Shown: positions 35,299 through 45,529 of the stretch, one piece after another
Layout: each line of letters opens with the position of its first letter
How positions within the stretch are numbered: position 1 is the first letter of the stretch
Assembly (NCBI RefSeq): GCF_014205175.1
Contig: NZ_JACHNA010000001.1
Location: 1,922,001-1,986,000 of the forward strand
DNA: 64,000 nucleotides
Source of the DNA: Micrococcus cohnii
Lineage (GTDB): Bacteria > Actinomycetota > Actinomycetes > Actinomycetales > Micrococcaceae
Direction: 5' to 3'
Notes under the pieces: model-generated
Databases searched by the model: none
What the model was told of the DNA's origin: nothing
Seen by the model: only the letters and a program-made list of their open reading frames with translations
Position numbers and translations under genes: made by a program

Positions 35299-36399
35299 TC
35301 ACTTCTTCTTCCGGCGGTTCTTGCGCTGGGGCTGCTGCCGCTGACGAGACGATCGTCCCGCCGGGTCCATGGGGCGACCGTTCAACGTGGCCCCGGCCGA
35401 GGAGGCGCGATCGGTCCGCTCATCCGACGCGACGGGGCGCTCGGCGGTGGCCGTCGCGGCCGTCGAACCCCGCTCGGACTTCGCGCCCCGGCCCTGGCTG
35501 CCCTTGCGCTTGGTCGCGGGCTGCTCGTCGGCGACCTTCTGACCCACCGGGGGCAGGCCCTTCGCGGCGCGGCGCTCGTTGAGCTCACGCTCGGCCAGGG
35601 AGCCCGGGGTGGGGTTGTTGCGGATGATCCACCACTGCTGACCCACGGCCCAGAAGTTCGAGAACGTCCAGTACAACAGGACGCCGATGGGGAAGTTGAT
35701 GCCGCCGATGCCGAAGATCAGGGGCATGCCGTAGAGCATGATCTGCTGGGTCTGGGCCACAGGACCCTCGAGCTGCTTGTCCGACATGTTCTTCGTCATC
35801 AGCATCTTCTGCATGAAAAACATGGAGCCGGACATCAGCAGGATCAGGACGATCGCCACGACGACGACGGCCCAGTTCGACCCGAAGGAGCCGACGAGGG
35901 TGTCGGACATCGTCGCCCCGAAGATCTCGGAGCTCTCGAAGGAACGGATCTGCTCGGCCGAGAGCGCGTCCATCCCCTCGCCGCGCTCGGCGGCACCACG
36001 GGCGCCGATCAGCACCTGGTAGAGCGCGAAGAAGAACGGCATCTGCACCAGCAGCGGCAGGCACGCGGCGAAGGGGTTCGCCTTGTGCTTCTTCATCAGC
36101 TCACGCTGCTCGAGGGCCATGGCCTGGCGCGAGAGCGAGTCCTTCTTGCCCTTGTACTTGGCGTTGAGCTTCTGCAGCTCCGGCTGAATGGCCTGCATGG
36201 CGCGCTGCGCCTTGATCTGCTTCACGAAGATCGGGATGAGCAGCACGCGGATCAGGACCACGAGCAGCAGGATCGACAGCGCCCACGTGAAGCCCGCCTC
36301 GGGAGGCAGCCCGACGAGGTCCAGCAGGTCATGGAACGCGCCCAGGATCCAGGACATGATCCAGCGGAACGGGAGAAGGATGGCTTCGAAGAAACCCAT
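35299..36399 (-). CDS. yidC: Membrane protein insertase YidC
   Basis: A 366-residue insertase of the gram-positive Oxa1/YidC type, with five or so membrane helices: TWALSILLLVVLIRVLLIPI with the conserved Arg, a charged cytoplasmic hairpin (ALEQRELMKKHKANPFAACL), PLLVQMPFFFALYQVLIG, and later segments GIGGINFPIGVLLYWTFSNF. The 95-residue C-terminal tail is basic and ends in NRRKKK, which may contact the ribosome. AGGAGG precedes the ATG and lies just past the yidD stop. Confidence 0.96.
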   Translation of the reverse strand: MGFFEAILLPFRWIMSWILGAFHDLLDLVGLPPEAGFTWALSILLLVVLIRVLLIPIFVKQIKAQRAMQAIQPELQKLNAKYKGKKDSLSRQAMALEQRELMKKHKANPFAACLPLLVQMPFFFALYQVLIGARGAAERGEGMDALSAEQIRSFESSEIFGATMSDTLVGSFGSNWAVVVVAIVLILLMSGSMFFMQKMLMTKNMSDKQLEGPVAQTQQIMLYGMPLIFGIGGINFPIGVLLYWTFSNFWAVGQQWWIIRNNPTPGSLAERELNERRAAKGLPPVGQKVADEQPATKRKGSQGRGAKSERGSTAATATAERPVASDERTDRASSAGATLNGRPMDPAGRSSRQRQQPQRKNRRKKK

Positions 36400-36403
36400 G
36401 GGG

Positions 36404-36796
36404 TCAGTCCTCCTGCGAGGGGTCAGGTGGGATGGGAGGGTGGTTCAGGTCGATGATCCGCGGATGCTCTCCCGGGGGCCATCGTCGCCGCCCCGGCGGC
36501 ACGGGATCGAGGCCCCCGTCCGCCCAGGGGTGGCAGCGTGAGAGACGACGCACGGTCAGCAGCGTGCCGGCGACCGCGCCGTGCACATGGACCGCTTCGA
36601 GCCCATACGCCGAGCAGCTCGGGAAGTAGCGGCACACGTCTCCGTAGAGCGGCGAGACGACGGCGCGGTAGAGCGTGAGCAGGGCGGCCAGCAGCGCGGA
36701 CGGGGCCGCGCGCAGCGGACCCCACTGCCGGGAAGGCTCCCGAACGACGAACGGGGAGCCGGCGACGGCGGAGGTGTCGGGTCTGGTCTCGGTCAT
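36404..36796 (-). CDS. yidD: Membrane protein insertion efficiency factor YidD
   Basis: A 130-residue member of the YidD (DUF37) family, with the core LLTLYRAVVSPLYGDVCRYF, then PSCSAYGLEAVHVHGAV and RCHPWADGGLDPVP. The Cys residues in CRYFPSCSAY and RCHPW are the family signature. N- and C-terminal extensions are longer than in the 70-90-residue norm. It sits between rnpA and yidC, starting one base after the rnpA stop, so translation is probably coupled. Confidence 0.94.
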   Translation of the reverse strand: MTETRPDTSAVAGSPFVVREPSRQWGPLRAAPSALLAALLTLYRAVVSPLYGDVCRYFPSCSAYGLEAVHVHGAVAGTLLTVRRLSRCHPWADGGLDPVPPGRRRWPPGEHPRIIDLNHPPIPPDPSQED

Positions 36797-36797
36797 C

Positions 36798-37202
36798 TCA
36801 CCCCTGCGTCCTCGGTCGCCGGCCGTCGATCTTGCGCAAGCACTGCCGCAGGGCGGAGACGACGTCACGCCGCAGCTGGGCATGGTCCACGCCCGCGGCC
36901 GCGGGCAGGGCCCGCACCTGGACGAGCGCGTCGGTCCCGGCCAGCTCGGCACCGCGCAGCTGCTCGGCGACGATCGCCCGCAGCCGCCGCTTGACCCGAT
37001 TGCGGGTCACCGCGTCGCCGACGGCTTTGGACACGACGAACCCGGCCCGCGGCCCCGGAGACGTGCTCGAGGGTGCGGGCCGGGTCGGGTCTGGTCCGGC
37101 TGCGACGGTGACCACGACGTGCCGACGTCCTGCGCGGACCCCGGTGCGTCGGATGTGCTGGAAGTCTGCCGTCGTCCGGACCCGGTGGGCGCGAGGCAGC
37201 AC
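36798..37202 (-). CDS. rnpA: Ribonuclease P protein component
   Basis: A 134-residue basic protein subunit of RNase P, which matures tRNA 5' ends. Core: LPRAHRVRTTADFQHIRRTG near the start and KAVGDAVTRNRVKRRLRAIV, the RNR signature that contacts the RNA. The GTG at 37202 agrees with family N-termini and leaves a 31-bp gap to rpmH; the frame opens upstream at 37334 but would overlap rpmH. Confidence 0.93.
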   Translation of the reverse strand: MLPRAHRVRTTADFQHIRRTGVRAGRRHVVVTVAAGPDPTRPAPSSTSPGPRAGFVVSKAVGDAVTRNRVKRRLRAIVAEQLRGAELAGTDALVQVRALPAAAGVDHAQLRRDVVSALRQCLRKIDGRRPRTQG

Positions 37203-37233
37203 GCCGCGAGTGGCCGGCTGGGACGTCCGCGCG

Positions 37234-37371
37234 TCAGGCGGACAGGCCCGAGCGGCCCTTGGCGCGGCGGGCCGACAGGATGCCGCGGCCGGCACGGGTG
37301 CGCATACGGGCGCGGAAACCGTGCTTGCGGGCACGGCGGCGGTTGTTGGGCTGGAAAGTGCGCTTGGTCAC
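37234..37371 (-). CDS. rpmH: 50S ribosomal protein L34
   Basis: A 45-residue highly basic protein: [20 protein letters not shown], then [19 protein letters not shown], the L34 signature. The start is GTG with GGAGA about 8 bases upstream. It heads the leftward train rpmH-rnpA-yidD-yidC-jag-rsmG-parA and is divergent from dnaA. Confidence 0.97.
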   Translation of the reverse strand: MTKRTFQPNNRRRARKHGFRARMRTRAGRGILSARRAKGRSGLSA

Positions 37372-37731
37372 TGTGATCTCTCCACGTGTTGGGGGTGCCT
37401 TCGACCGTCGACCTGAGACGTGAACCAGGGGGAAGGCCCGGACAGAAGCTTGGATTGCTATCCCCGGCGGGCACGGCAGAGCCGTCCCGGGGGACCAGTC
37501 GACTCTAGTCAGCGGGACAAGGCAGGTCAAGCGCGCCCTGCATCACATCGGCTTGTCCACGCGGAAAACCGACGGTCGCCACTCGCGTTGTCCACCGGTG
37601 CGACCGTGACCGACCGGGGTTGTCCACACTCGTCCTGGAGTTCTCCACCGTCTGTGCACAAGGTTGTGGATAAGGACTAGACTCGGCCGAAGCCGACGCT
37701 CCGGGACCCCGGGCAGGAAAGGACGCGCACC
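37372..37731. promoter_or_regulatory. rpmH-dnaA divergent region with DnaA boxes
   Basis: Boxes seen: TTGTCCACG (37553-37561), TTGTCCACC (37588-37596), TTGTCCACA (37620-37628), TTCTCCACC (37641-37649), TGTGCACAA (37653-37661) and TGTGGATAA (37665-37673, reverse of TTATCCACA). A -10-like TAGACT (37678-37683) follows directly, so DnaA bound here would likely repress its own promoter. Confidence 0.75.
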
Positions 37732-39216
37732 GTGCCAGATCAGAACGTCTCCGACTCCTGGCGGAAGGTCATCTCCGCTCTCGAGGACGACTCCCGCGTG
37801 AGCGCGCGCCTGATGGGGTACGTGTACCTCGCCGAGCCGCAGGGGCTGATCGGCAACACCCTGCTGCTGGCGGTGCCCAACGAGACGACCCGCGAGACCC
37901 TCCAGGGCCCGCAGGTCGCCGGGGCCCTGACCGATGTGCTGACGGCGGTGTTCGGCCATGAGGTGCTGCTGGCGATCTCGATCGACTCCTCGCTCAACGC
38001 GCCACGCGCCCCCGAGCCGGAGGCCCGTCGGGCCCCGCTGCCGGATCCGCAGGCCCTGGCCGAGTCCACCGAGCCGCCGGCCAGCCCGGTGATGGACGCC
38101 GCTCCGCCCGAGCTCGGCGCGGATGAGCCCGGCGGCCGCGGTGCACCGACGCCCGCGCCCCCGTCGACCTCGGCACAGACGAGCCGGCTCAACGAGCGCT
38201 ACCACTTCGAGTCCTTCGTGATCGGCTCGTCGAACCGCTTCGCGCACGCGGCGGCCAACGCCGTGGCGGAGGCGCCGGCCAAGGCCTACAACCCGCTGTT
38301 CATCTACGGCGAGTCCGGTCTGGGCAAGACCCACCTGCTGCACGCGATCGGCCACTACGCGCGTCGTCTGTACCCCGGCATGCGCGTGCGCTACGTGAAC
38401 TCGGAGGAGTTCACGAACGACTTCATCAACTCCATCCGCCACGACGAGGGCGCCTCGTTCAAGCAGGTCTACCGCAACGTGGACATCCTGCTGATCGACG
38501 ACATCCAGTTCCTCGCGGACAAGGAGGCGACGGTCGAGGAGTTCTTCCACACCTTCAACACGCTCTACAACAACAACAAACAGGTCGTGATCACCTCGGA
38601 CCTGCCGCCGAAGCAGCTCTCCGGCTTCGAGGAGCGGCTGCGCTCACGCTTCGAGTGGGGGCTGATCACGGACATCCAGCCGCCGGACCTCGAGACCCGT
38701 ATCGCGATTCTGCGCAAGAAGGCCGAGGCGGAGGGCCTGTTCGCCCCGCCGGAGGTCCTCGAGTACATCGCCAGCCGAATCTCGACCAACATCCGCGAGC
38801 TCGAGGGCGCGCTGATCCGTGTGACGGCGTTCGCCTCGCTGAACCGTCAGGACGTGGACATGCAGCTGGCCGAGCACGTGCTCAAGGACCTGATCACCGA
38901 CGACGACGTCCACGAGATCACCCCGGAGCTGATCCTGCACGCCACGGCCGAGTACTTCAGCCTCACGATGGAGGAGCTGACCAGCAAGTCCCGTACGCGC
39001 ACGCTCGTGACGGCCCGGCAGATCGCGATGTACCTGCTGCGCGAGCTGACGGAAATGTCGCTGCCGAAGATCGGCCAGGAGCTGGGCGGACGCGACCACA
39101 CCACCGTCATCCACGCCGACCGCAAGATCCGCGAGCTCATGGCCGAGCGGCGCACGATCTTCAACCAGGTCACCGAGCTGACCAACGAGATCAAGCGCAA
39201 GCAGCGCGGCGGCTGA
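37732..39216 (+). CDS. dnaA: Chromosomal replication initiator protein DnaA
   Basis: A 494-residue AAA+ initiator. Domain I covers about 1-85; domain II is a Pro/Ala/Glu-rich linker (85-150); domain III carries Walker [10 protein letters not shown] near 193-201 and Walker [14 protein letters not shown]; and domain IV has the DNA-reading helix [15 protein letters not shown] near the C-terminus. The GTG at 37732 opens [14 protein letters not shown]. Upstream boxes suggest autoregulation and the downstream gap is the origin. Confidence 0.98.
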   Translation: MPDQNVSDSWRKVISALEDDSRVSARLMGYVYLAEPQGLIGNTLLLAVPNETTRETLQGPQVAGALTDVLTAVFGHEVLLAISIDSSLNAPRAPEPEARRAPLPDPQALAESTEPPASPVMDAAPPELGADEPGGRGAPTPAPPSTSAQTSRLNERYHFESFVIGSSNRFAHAAANAVAEAPAKAYNPLFIYGESGLGKTHLLHAIGHYARRLYPGMRVRYVNSEEFTNDFINSIRHDEGASFKQVYRNVDILLIDDIQFLADKEATVEEFFHTFNTLYNNNKQVVITSDLPPKQLSGFEERLRSRFEWGLITDIQPPDLETRIAILRKKAEAEGLFAPPEVLEYIASRISTNIRELEGALIRVTAFASLNRQDVDMQLAEHVLKDLITDDDVHEITPELILHATAEYFSLTMEELTSKSRTRTLVTARQIAMYLLRELTEMSLPKIGQELGGRDHTTVIHADRKIRELMAERRTIFNQVTELTNEIKRKQRGG

Positions 39217-40009
39217 GCCGGGTCCGGGGACACGCCTGCGTCGGTGTCCTCGGACACGTCGCGCCAGTCCCCGCCCTCCCCGTTGCTTGAACTTGTCATT
39301 CAAGGTTCGTCCACATTGTCCACTTCTGTGGAGAACCCTGTGGAGAACAGGCCTGTCTGTGGAGAACTCTGCCCCTGTGGATGTCCGGCATGGCGCGGTT
39401 CAGCACGCGATGCACCGGGTGGGGACCGAGTCGTCCACCGGGGTGGGGAATGACATCGCTGTCATTCGTCCTTCCACATGGACCCACAGCAATCCACAAG
39501 GCTCCGGCGCCAGAATCCGCATGATCCTGCGGATCTCAAAATCTCTGTGGACAACAATGTGGACACGGCGGGGACGAATGACATCTTTCTCTGGACGAGG
39601 CCGCGGCTAGCTGTGCATCGTGCGAATCACCCTCGCGGCGTTCATCCACCGGATCTCCACACCCGAAACGGGCGCCGAGCACAGGCCAACCCACAGCCAG
39701 ATCGGCGTCAGAACACGGAAAATCAGGGATCTCCACAGAATCCACACGTGCTATTACCCCTTCCACCCCCTTTTTCATCCCTCCGCAAAGCAACATCGAG
39801 GCACACCGACCGAGCCGGCCCGACGACGCGATCGACGCCAGGCTCAGACGCCCGGTGGACGACCTGACACGACAGCCCGGATCCGCTTATGCTGGCTCCG
39901 CGTCACGTCCGTCACCCACCCCCGCGGTGTGCGGCGGACGCACCCAAGACGTCCCCGGTCCCGAGCCGGGCTGAGACATCGGCCAGGCCAGAGAGGCAGT
40001 GCAGAGCTC
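39217..40009. other. Replication origin oriC (dnaA-dnaN gap)
   Basis: This 793-bp gene-free gap is where actinobacterial origins lie. DnaA-box-like 9-mers crowd it: TCGTCCACA (39307-39315), TTGTCCACT (39316-39324), TGTGGAGAA at 39327-39335, 39339-39347 and 39358-39366, TGTGGATGT (39376-39384), TCGTCCACC near 39431, TGTGGACAA (39546-39554, perfect) and TGTGGACAC (39558-39566), with CTCCACAGAATCCACAC near 39731. A pyrimidine-rich stretch with CCCCCTTTTTCATCC (around 39765-39780) is the most A/T-rich part and may be the unwinding element. Origin function is inferred from position and box density. Confidence 0.9.
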
Positions 40010-41125
40010 GTGAAGTTCACCGTCGAACGCGACATCCTCACCGAGGCCGTCTCCTGGACAGCTCGCTCCCTCTCGCCTCGTCCTCCGGTGCCCGTGCTCT
40101 CGGGTCTGCTCATCACAGCGGAGGCCGGCACCGTCTCCATCGCGAGCTTCGACTACGAGACCTCGGCCCGGCTGGACATCGAGGCCGATGTCGAGACCGA
40201 AGGCCAGGTCCTGGTCTCGGGCCGTCTGCTCAACGACATCGTCCGATCACTGCCCGCCTCAGCGGTCACCTTTGAGCTCGACGGCGGCAAGGTCATCGTC
40301 ACCTGCCGCTCCGCGCGCTTCTCCCTGGCCACCATGCCCGTCGGCGACTACCCGGCACTGCCCGAGCTGCCCGAATCCGCCGGCACCGTCGACGGTGCGG
40401 CATTCGCCCACGCCGTCGCGCAGGTGACCGTCGCCGCCTCCAAGGACGACACCCTGCCGATCCTCACCGGCGTGAAGGTCGAGATCGAGGGCGACACGAT
40501 GACCTTCCTCGCCACCGACCGGTACCGCCTGGCGATGAAGGAAATCACCTGGACACCCGCCGACCCCTCGGTGTCCACCTCCCTGCTGATCAAGGCGCGC
40601 ACGCTCAGCGAGGTGGCCAAGTCCCTCGGCGGTGGCGGCAACCTGGAGCTGCGCTTCGCCGAGAACGCGGACCTGGTCGGCTTCTCCTCCGGCGGCCGCC
40701 GCACCACGTCCGTGCTCGTCGACGGCGAGTACCCCAAGATCCGCTCGCTGTTCCCCGAGTCCAGCCCCATCCACGCCACGGTGGACACGGCCGCCCTCGT
40801 CGAGGCCTCCCGCCGCGTCGCCCTCGTGGCCGAGCGCAACTCCTCGCTGCGCATGGTCTTCTCCGACGGCCAGGTCAGCCTCGACGCCGGCACGGGCGAC
40901 GACGCCTCCGCGAACGAGGCGCTGCCCTGCACTCTCGAGGGCGAGGGCATCACCGTGGCGTTCAACCCGTCGTACCTCTCCGAGGGGCTGGCCGTCGTGG
41001 ACCAGCCCCAGGTGAAGTTCTCGTTCACCACCGCCCCCAAGCCCGCCCTGCTCACGGGCGTCTCCGAGGAGTCCGGCGCCGTCTCGGACTACCGCTACCT
41101 CGTGATGCCCGTCCGGCTGACCTGA
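40010..41125 (+). CDS. dnaN: DNA polymerase III beta subunit (sliding clamp)
   Basis: A 371-residue clamp with three repeated domains; the start reads [20 protein letters not shown], the middle [20 protein letters not shown], and the C-terminus [12 protein letters not shown], matching the consensus end MP(V/M)R(L/-). The start is the GTG at 40010; the frame is open from 39620 across part of oriC, but that extension has no family similarity. recF follows 22 bp later. Confidence 0.98.
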   Translation: MKFTVERDILTEAVSWTARSLSPRPPVPVLSGLLITAEAGTVSIASFDYETSARLDIEADVETEGQVLVSGRLLNDIVRSLPASAVTFELDGGKVIVTCRSARFSLATMPVGDYPALPELPESAGTVDGAAFAHAVAQVTVAASKDDTLPILTGVKVEIEGDTMTFLATDRYRLAMKEITWTPADPSVSTSLLIKARTLSEVAKSLGGGGNLELRFAENADLVGFSSGGRRTTSVLVDGEYPKIRSLFPESSPIHATVDTAALVEASRRVALVAERNSSLRMVFSDGQVSLDAGTGDDASANEALPCTLEGEGITVAFNPSYLSEGLAVVDQPQVKFSFTTAPKPALLTGVSEESGAVSDYRYLVMPVRLT

Positions 41126-41147
41126 CGGACGGGGCGTCAACACCGCC

Positions 41148-42386
41148 GTGTACCTGTCCCAGCTCAGCGTCGCGGATTTCCGCTCCTACCGATCCGCACA
41201 TCTCGAGCTGCGCCCCGGAGCGACCGTCCTGGTCGGGGCCAACGGCGTGGGCAAGACGAACCTCGTCGAGGCGATCGGCTACCTGAGCACCCAGGTCTCC
41301 CATCGCGTGAGCCACGACGCCTCCCTCGTGCGCATCGGTGAGCAGCGGGCTCTCGTCGCCGGCCGCGTGCACCGCGGCTCACGATCCGTCGCGCTCGAGC
41401 TCGAGGTCGTGCCGGGACGTTCGAACCGCGTGGCCATCAACCGCGGCGCCCCTGTCCGCGCGAAGGAGGGCCTCGGGATCCTGCGCACCGTGGTGTTCGC
41501 GCCCGAGGATCTCGCCCTCGTGACTCAGGACCCCGCCGGCCGGCGCCGCTTCCTCGACCAGCTGATGGTGCAGCTGCGTCCGGCTCTCGGTGAGGCGTCC
41601 GCCGATTATGAGCGGGCCCTGCGGCAGCGCAACGCCCTGCTGAAGACCGCCCGGCAGACCCGGCGCTGGGGCGCGGAGGAGGATGCGACTCTCGCCGTCT
41701 GGGACCAGCATCTGTCGGCCGCCGGCGCACGCCTGCTCAACGGCAGGCTCCACGTGCTGCAGCTGCTCGCGCAGCCGCTGGCCCGCATGTACGAGGCCCT
41801 GACGAACGGCTCGAAGGCTGCGACCTTCACCTATGACTCGACGGTGCCGGGTGTCTCCGGCACGCACCGGGCCGTGCCGGAGGTCGCGGAACTGGCGGCC
41901 GCCATGCGTGAGGGGTTGGAACGGGTGCACGAGCAGGAACGCTCGCGCGGGCTCACCCTCGTCGGTCCCCACCGAGACGAGCTCGCCCTGTTCCTGGGCC
42001 CGGCTCCCGCCCGCGGCTACGCCTCGCACGGGGAGACGTGGTCGCTCGCGCTCGCCCTGCGCCTGGCGAGCTTCGAGGTGCTCGTGGAGGACGATCCTGA
42101 CCCGGACGCCCGGCCCGTGCTGATCCTGGACGACGTCTTCGCCGAGCTCGACGCCGCCCGCAGATCTCGCCTCGCCGCGCTGGTCGGCCGGGCCGAGCAG
42201 GTGATCTTCACGGCGGCCGCGGAGAAGGACATTCCCGCCGAGCTCGGGGCCGAGCGTGTCGTGGTGCGTCAGGACGCTGAGGGCTCGTTCGTGGCCGTGG
42301 CCGAGGCGGACGCTGCTGACTCCGACGGGCGGCCGAGCGCAGCCGAGATCCGCGAGGGCGACATCCGGGCGGTGCGCGGTGACTGA
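41148..42386 (+). CDS. recF: DNA replication and repair protein RecF
   Basis: A 412-residue SMC-like ATPase loading RecA at gaps. Marks: [20 protein letters not shown], Walker [18 protein letters not shown], the signature region [19 protein letters not shown], and Walker [23 protein letters not shown] start. It overlaps the dciA start by 8 bp, supporting one transcript. Confidence 0.96.
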   Translation: MYLSQLSVADFRSYRSAHLELRPGATVLVGANGVGKTNLVEAIGYLSTQVSHRVSHDASLVRIGEQRALVAGRVHRGSRSVALELEVVPGRSNRVAINRGAPVRAKEGLGILRTVVFAPEDLALVTQDPAGRRRFLDQLMVQLRPALGEASADYERALRQRNALLKTARQTRRWGAEEDATLAVWDQHLSAAGARLLNGRLHVLQLLAQPLARMYEALTNGSKAATFTYDSTVPGVSGTHRAVPEVAELAAAMREGLERVHEQERSRGLTLVGPHRDELALFLGPAPARGYASHGETWSLALALRLASFEVLVEDDPDPDARPVLILDDVFAELDAARRSRLAALVGRAEQVIFTAAAEKDIPAELGAERVVVRQDAEGSFVAVAEADAADSDGRPSAAEIREGDIRAVRGD

Positions 42387-42996
42387 GCGACGCCCGGCGG
42401 GGACGTCTCCGACGGCGCCTGAGCCGCCGGCGACGACGGGGGCGAGCCCGGAGGCGGACTCGGCTCTCACGCCGGACCTGCCGCAGATCCAGCTGCGTCG
42501 GGTCCGCGAGGCCGCTCGCGAGCGGGGTGAGGCCCCCGTCGGCAGGCTGCCGCGTTCTGCGTCGACCGCCGCACGTGCACGCACCGAACAGCGCGTCGAG
42601 CAGCTGCGCCGGCGACGGACCCCGGCTGCCGGCGCCGCCGACCGCGATCCCGCGGAGATCTCCTCCGTATTCTCACGGCTGATCCGCGATCGGGGCTGGT
42701 CGACGCCCGTGGCCGTCGGGTCGGTCCTGACGCGGTGGCCGCAGCTCGTCGGTCCGGAGATCGCGCTGCACTGCCGCCCGGAGAGCTTCGAGAACTCCGT
42801 GGTGCGAGTGAGGACCAGCTCGACGGCGTGGGCCACGCAGCTGCGCCTGATGACGCCGATGCTGCTGCAGCGCTTCGACCAGGAGCTGGGCTCCGGCGTC
42901 GTCACGCGGATCGACGTGGCCGGTCCGCAGGCGCCCAGCTGGCGAAAGGGTCCGCGCAGCGTGCGCGGCCGGGGGCCACGCGACACCTACGGCTGA
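42379..42996 (+). CDS. dciA: DUF721/DciA-family protein
   Basis: A 205-residue protein. The last 105 residues form the DUF721 (DciA) domain: [40 protein letters not shown] and [20 protein letters not shown]. DciA-type proteins are the predicted helicase loaders of bacteria lacking DnaC/DnaI, so this could load the DnaB encoded at 6.4-7.8 kb. The N-terminal half is Pro/Ala/Arg-rich and disordered. GTG start inside the recF end. The standard position between recF and gyrB supports the call. Confidence 0.9.
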   Translation: MTERRPAGTSPTAPEPPATTGASPEADSALTPDLPQIQLRRVREAARERGEAPVGRLPRSASTAARARTEQRVEQLRRRRTPAAGAADRDPAEISSVFSRLIRDRGWSTPVAVGSVLTRWPQLVGPEIALHCRPESFENSVVRVRTSSTAWATQLRLMTPMLLQRFDQELGSGVVTRIDVAGPQAPSWRKGPRSVRGRGPRDTYG

Positions 42997-43345
42997 CCGC
43001 CGCGATCGATGTTCGCCAACGGCGCTCAGACGCGCGCGGGCCTCAGGGACGGTCCCGCCCCCATCCTGCGGTTCGTCGGCGTCTCCCATGTGCCGTCTGC
43101 GGCCTCTCACACGGCATTCTGTCCGGATCCTCCCGGCCTGGCGCGCCGGGAAGAGGCTTCGGTTCGCGTAGAATGGCGACGATTGCCGCTCTCGTGCTGA
43201 CGAGGGCACCGTCCGCGTCCGCCGTGTCGGCGCGCGCCCGGGACCCGGGCGGGGTCCGCAGCCCCGCTCCCGCTCTCCGCCCGGATGCGCCCGGCACGCT
43301 GCATCGAGGCCGTACCGAGCACGAACCGAGGAGTCGAGAACACCC
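42997..43345 (+). promoter_or_regulatory. Upstream region of gyrB
   Basis: No gene is recognised in this 349-bp gap. A -10-like TAGAAT at 43169-43174 could start the gyrB-gyrA transcript, leaving an untranslated leader of about 165 bases; no good -35 is visible at 16-18 bp. Actinobacterial gyrase promoters are often supercoiling-sensitive, but nothing in the sequence proves it here. Confidence 0.4.
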
Positions 43346-45499
43346 GTGAACGACGCACATTCCGACGCGCCCACCGAGTCCCCGCAGGAGGCCGTCGCCC
43401 CCTCGGCCTCGGACGCCCCGGCTCCCGAGACCGCCGTCGAGACGAAGGACCGGAAGGTCCCCGGCGACTACGGCGCCTCCGAGATCACGGTCCTCGAGGG
43501 CCTCGAGGCCGTCCGCAAGCGCCCGGGCATGTACATCGGCTCGACCGGCCCGCGCGGCCTGCATCACCTCGTCTACGAGGTCGTCGACAACTCCGTCGAC
43601 GAGGCCCTGGCCGGCTACGCCGACTCGATCGAGGTGACCCTCACGGCTGACGGCGGCGTCCGCGTCGAGGACAACGGCCGCGGCATCCCCGTGGACGTGC
43701 ACCCCGTCGAGGGCAAGCCCACCGTCGAGGTCGTCATGACGATCCTCCACGCCGGCGGCAAGTTCGGCGGCGGCGGCTACGCGGTCTCCGGCGGCCTGCA
43801 CGGCGTGGGCATCTCGGTGGTGAACGCGCTCTCGGCCCGCGTGGAGACGGAGGTCCGCCGACAGGGCCACGCCTGGCGCATGTCGTTCGCGAACGGCGGT
43901 GTCCCGCAGGGCGAGCTGGTCAAGGGCAAGGCCACCGAGCAGACCGGCACGACGCAGACGTTCTGGCCGGACCCGGAGATCTTCACCGAGACGGTGGAGT
44001 TCGACTTCGAGACGCTGCGCGCCCGCTTCCAGCAGATGGCGTTCCTGAACAAGGGCCTGAAGATCACGCTGCGCGATGAGCGGCAGATCGAGGAGAACGA
44101 GGTCGTCGACGACGAGATCGTCGCCGAGGGCACCGCGGGCGACGAGGCCTCCGAGAACGGCCTCGAGGCGGAGAGCTCCGCCAAGCACCGCGAGGTGACC
44201 TACCACTACGAGAACGGCCTGCTCGACTACGTCCGCCACCTGAACGCCAGCAAGCGGGCTGAGCTCATCCACGAGGACGTCATTGCGTTCGAGGCCGAGG
44301 CGCCCACCGACGGCGGCAACTCGATCGCCGTCGAGATGGCCCTGCAGTGGACCACGGCGTACTCCGAGTCGGTGCACACCTACGCCAACACGATCAACAC
44401 GCACGAGGGCGGCACCCATGAGGAGGGCTTCCGTGCCGCGATGACCTCCCTGATCAACCGGTACGCGCGCGAGAAGGAGATCCTCAAGGCGAAGGAGGAC
44501 AACCTCACCGGCGACGACATCCGCGAGGGCCTGACCGCCGTCATCTCCGTGAAGCTCTCCGAGCCGCAGTTCGAGGGCCAGACGAAGACGAAGCTCGGCA
44601 ACTCCGAGGCCCGCGGTTTCGTGCACGGCGTGGTCGTCGACCATCTGGGCGACTGGCTCGAGCGGAACCCGGGCCCGGCCAAGGACATCATCCGCAAGGC
44701 GATCATGGCCTCGCACGCGCGCCTGGCGGCCCGCAAGGCCCGCGACAACGCGCGCCGCAAGTCCCCGCTCGAGTCGTTCGGCATGCCCGGCAAGCTGGCG
44801 GACTGCTCCTCGAAGGACCCGTCGCGCTGCGAGGTGTACATCGTGGAGGGCGATTCGGCCGGCGGCTCCGCCAAGCGCGGCCGCAACCCGGAGACCCAGG
44901 CGATCCTCCCGCTGCGCGGCAAGATCCTGAACGTCGAGCGCGCCCGCCTGGACAAGGCCCTGGGCAATGCCGAGGTGCAGTCGATGATCACGGCGTTCGG
45001 CACCAACATCGGCGAGGAGTTCGACATCTCCAAGCTGCGGTACCACAAGATCGTGCTGATGGCCGACGCGGACGTCGACGGCCAGCACATCACGACGCTG
45101 CTGCTCACGGTGCTGTTCCGCTACATGCGTCCGCTGATCGAGGCCGGCCACGTCTTCCTGGCGCAGCCGCCGCTGTACCGCATCAAGTGGTCCAACGCGC
45201 CGCATGACTACGTCTTCACCGACGCCGAGCGCGACGAGGCCCTCGCCGCGGGCCAGGCGAAGGGCCGGCGCCTGCCGAAGGACACCGGCATCCAGCGGTA
45301 CAAGGGTCTGGGAGAGATGGACTACAACGAGCTGTGGGACACGACCATGGACCCGGAGAACCGCACCCTGCTGCAGGTCACGATGGAGGACGCCGCCGCC
45401 GCGGACCAGGTGTTCTCGATGCTCATGGGCGAGGACGTCGAGTCTCGCCGCGGGTTCATCCAGCAGAACGCCAAGGACGTCCGCTTCCTGGACATCTGA
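43346..45499 (+). CDS. gyrB: DNA gyrase subunit B
   Basis: The 717-residue ATPase subunit. After an Ala/Pro/Glu-rich N-terminal tail of about 45 residues the GHKL domain begins [20 protein letters not shown], with [12 protein letters not shown] and the ATP-lid glycine stretch [19 protein letters not shown]. The TOPRIM domain shows [15 protein letters not shown] and [12 protein letters not shown], the metal-binding acidic residues. GTG start with GAGGAG upstream. gyrA follows 30 bp later. Confidence 0.98.
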   Translation: MNDAHSDAPTESPQEAVAPSASDAPAPETAVETKDRKVPGDYGASEITVLEGLEAVRKRPGMYIGSTGPRGLHHLVYEVVDNSVDEALAGYADSIEVTLTADGGVRVEDNGRGIPVDVHPVEGKPTVEVVMTILHAGGKFGGGGYAVSGGLHGVGISVVNALSARVETEVRRQGHAWRMSFANGGVPQGELVKGKATEQTGTTQTFWPDPEIFTETVEFDFETLRARFQQMAFLNKGLKITLRDERQIEENEVVDDEIVAEGTAGDEASENGLEAESSAKHREVTYHYENGLLDYVRHLNASKRAELIHEDVIAFEAEAPTDGGNSIAVEMALQWTTAYSESVHTYANTINTHEGGTHEEGFRAAMTSLINRYAREKEILKAKEDNLTGDDIREGLTAVISVKLSEPQFEGQTKTKLGNSEARGFVHGVVVDHLGDWLERNPGPAKDIIRKAIMASHARLAARKARDNARRKSPLESFGMPGKLADCSSKDPSRCEVYIVEGDSAGGSAKRGRNPETQAILPLRGKILNVERARLDKALGNAEVQSMITAFGTNIGEEFDISKLRYHKIVLMADADVDGQHITTLLLTVLFRYMRPLIEAGHVFLAQPPLYRIKWSNAPHDYVFTDAERDEALAAGQAKGRRLPKDTGIQRYKGLGEMDYNELWDTTMDPENRTLLQVTMEDAAAADQVFSMLMGEDVESRRGFIQQNAKDVRFLDI

Positions 45500-45529
45500 T
45501 CCCCACCTGAGACGACTGAGAGGACCAGC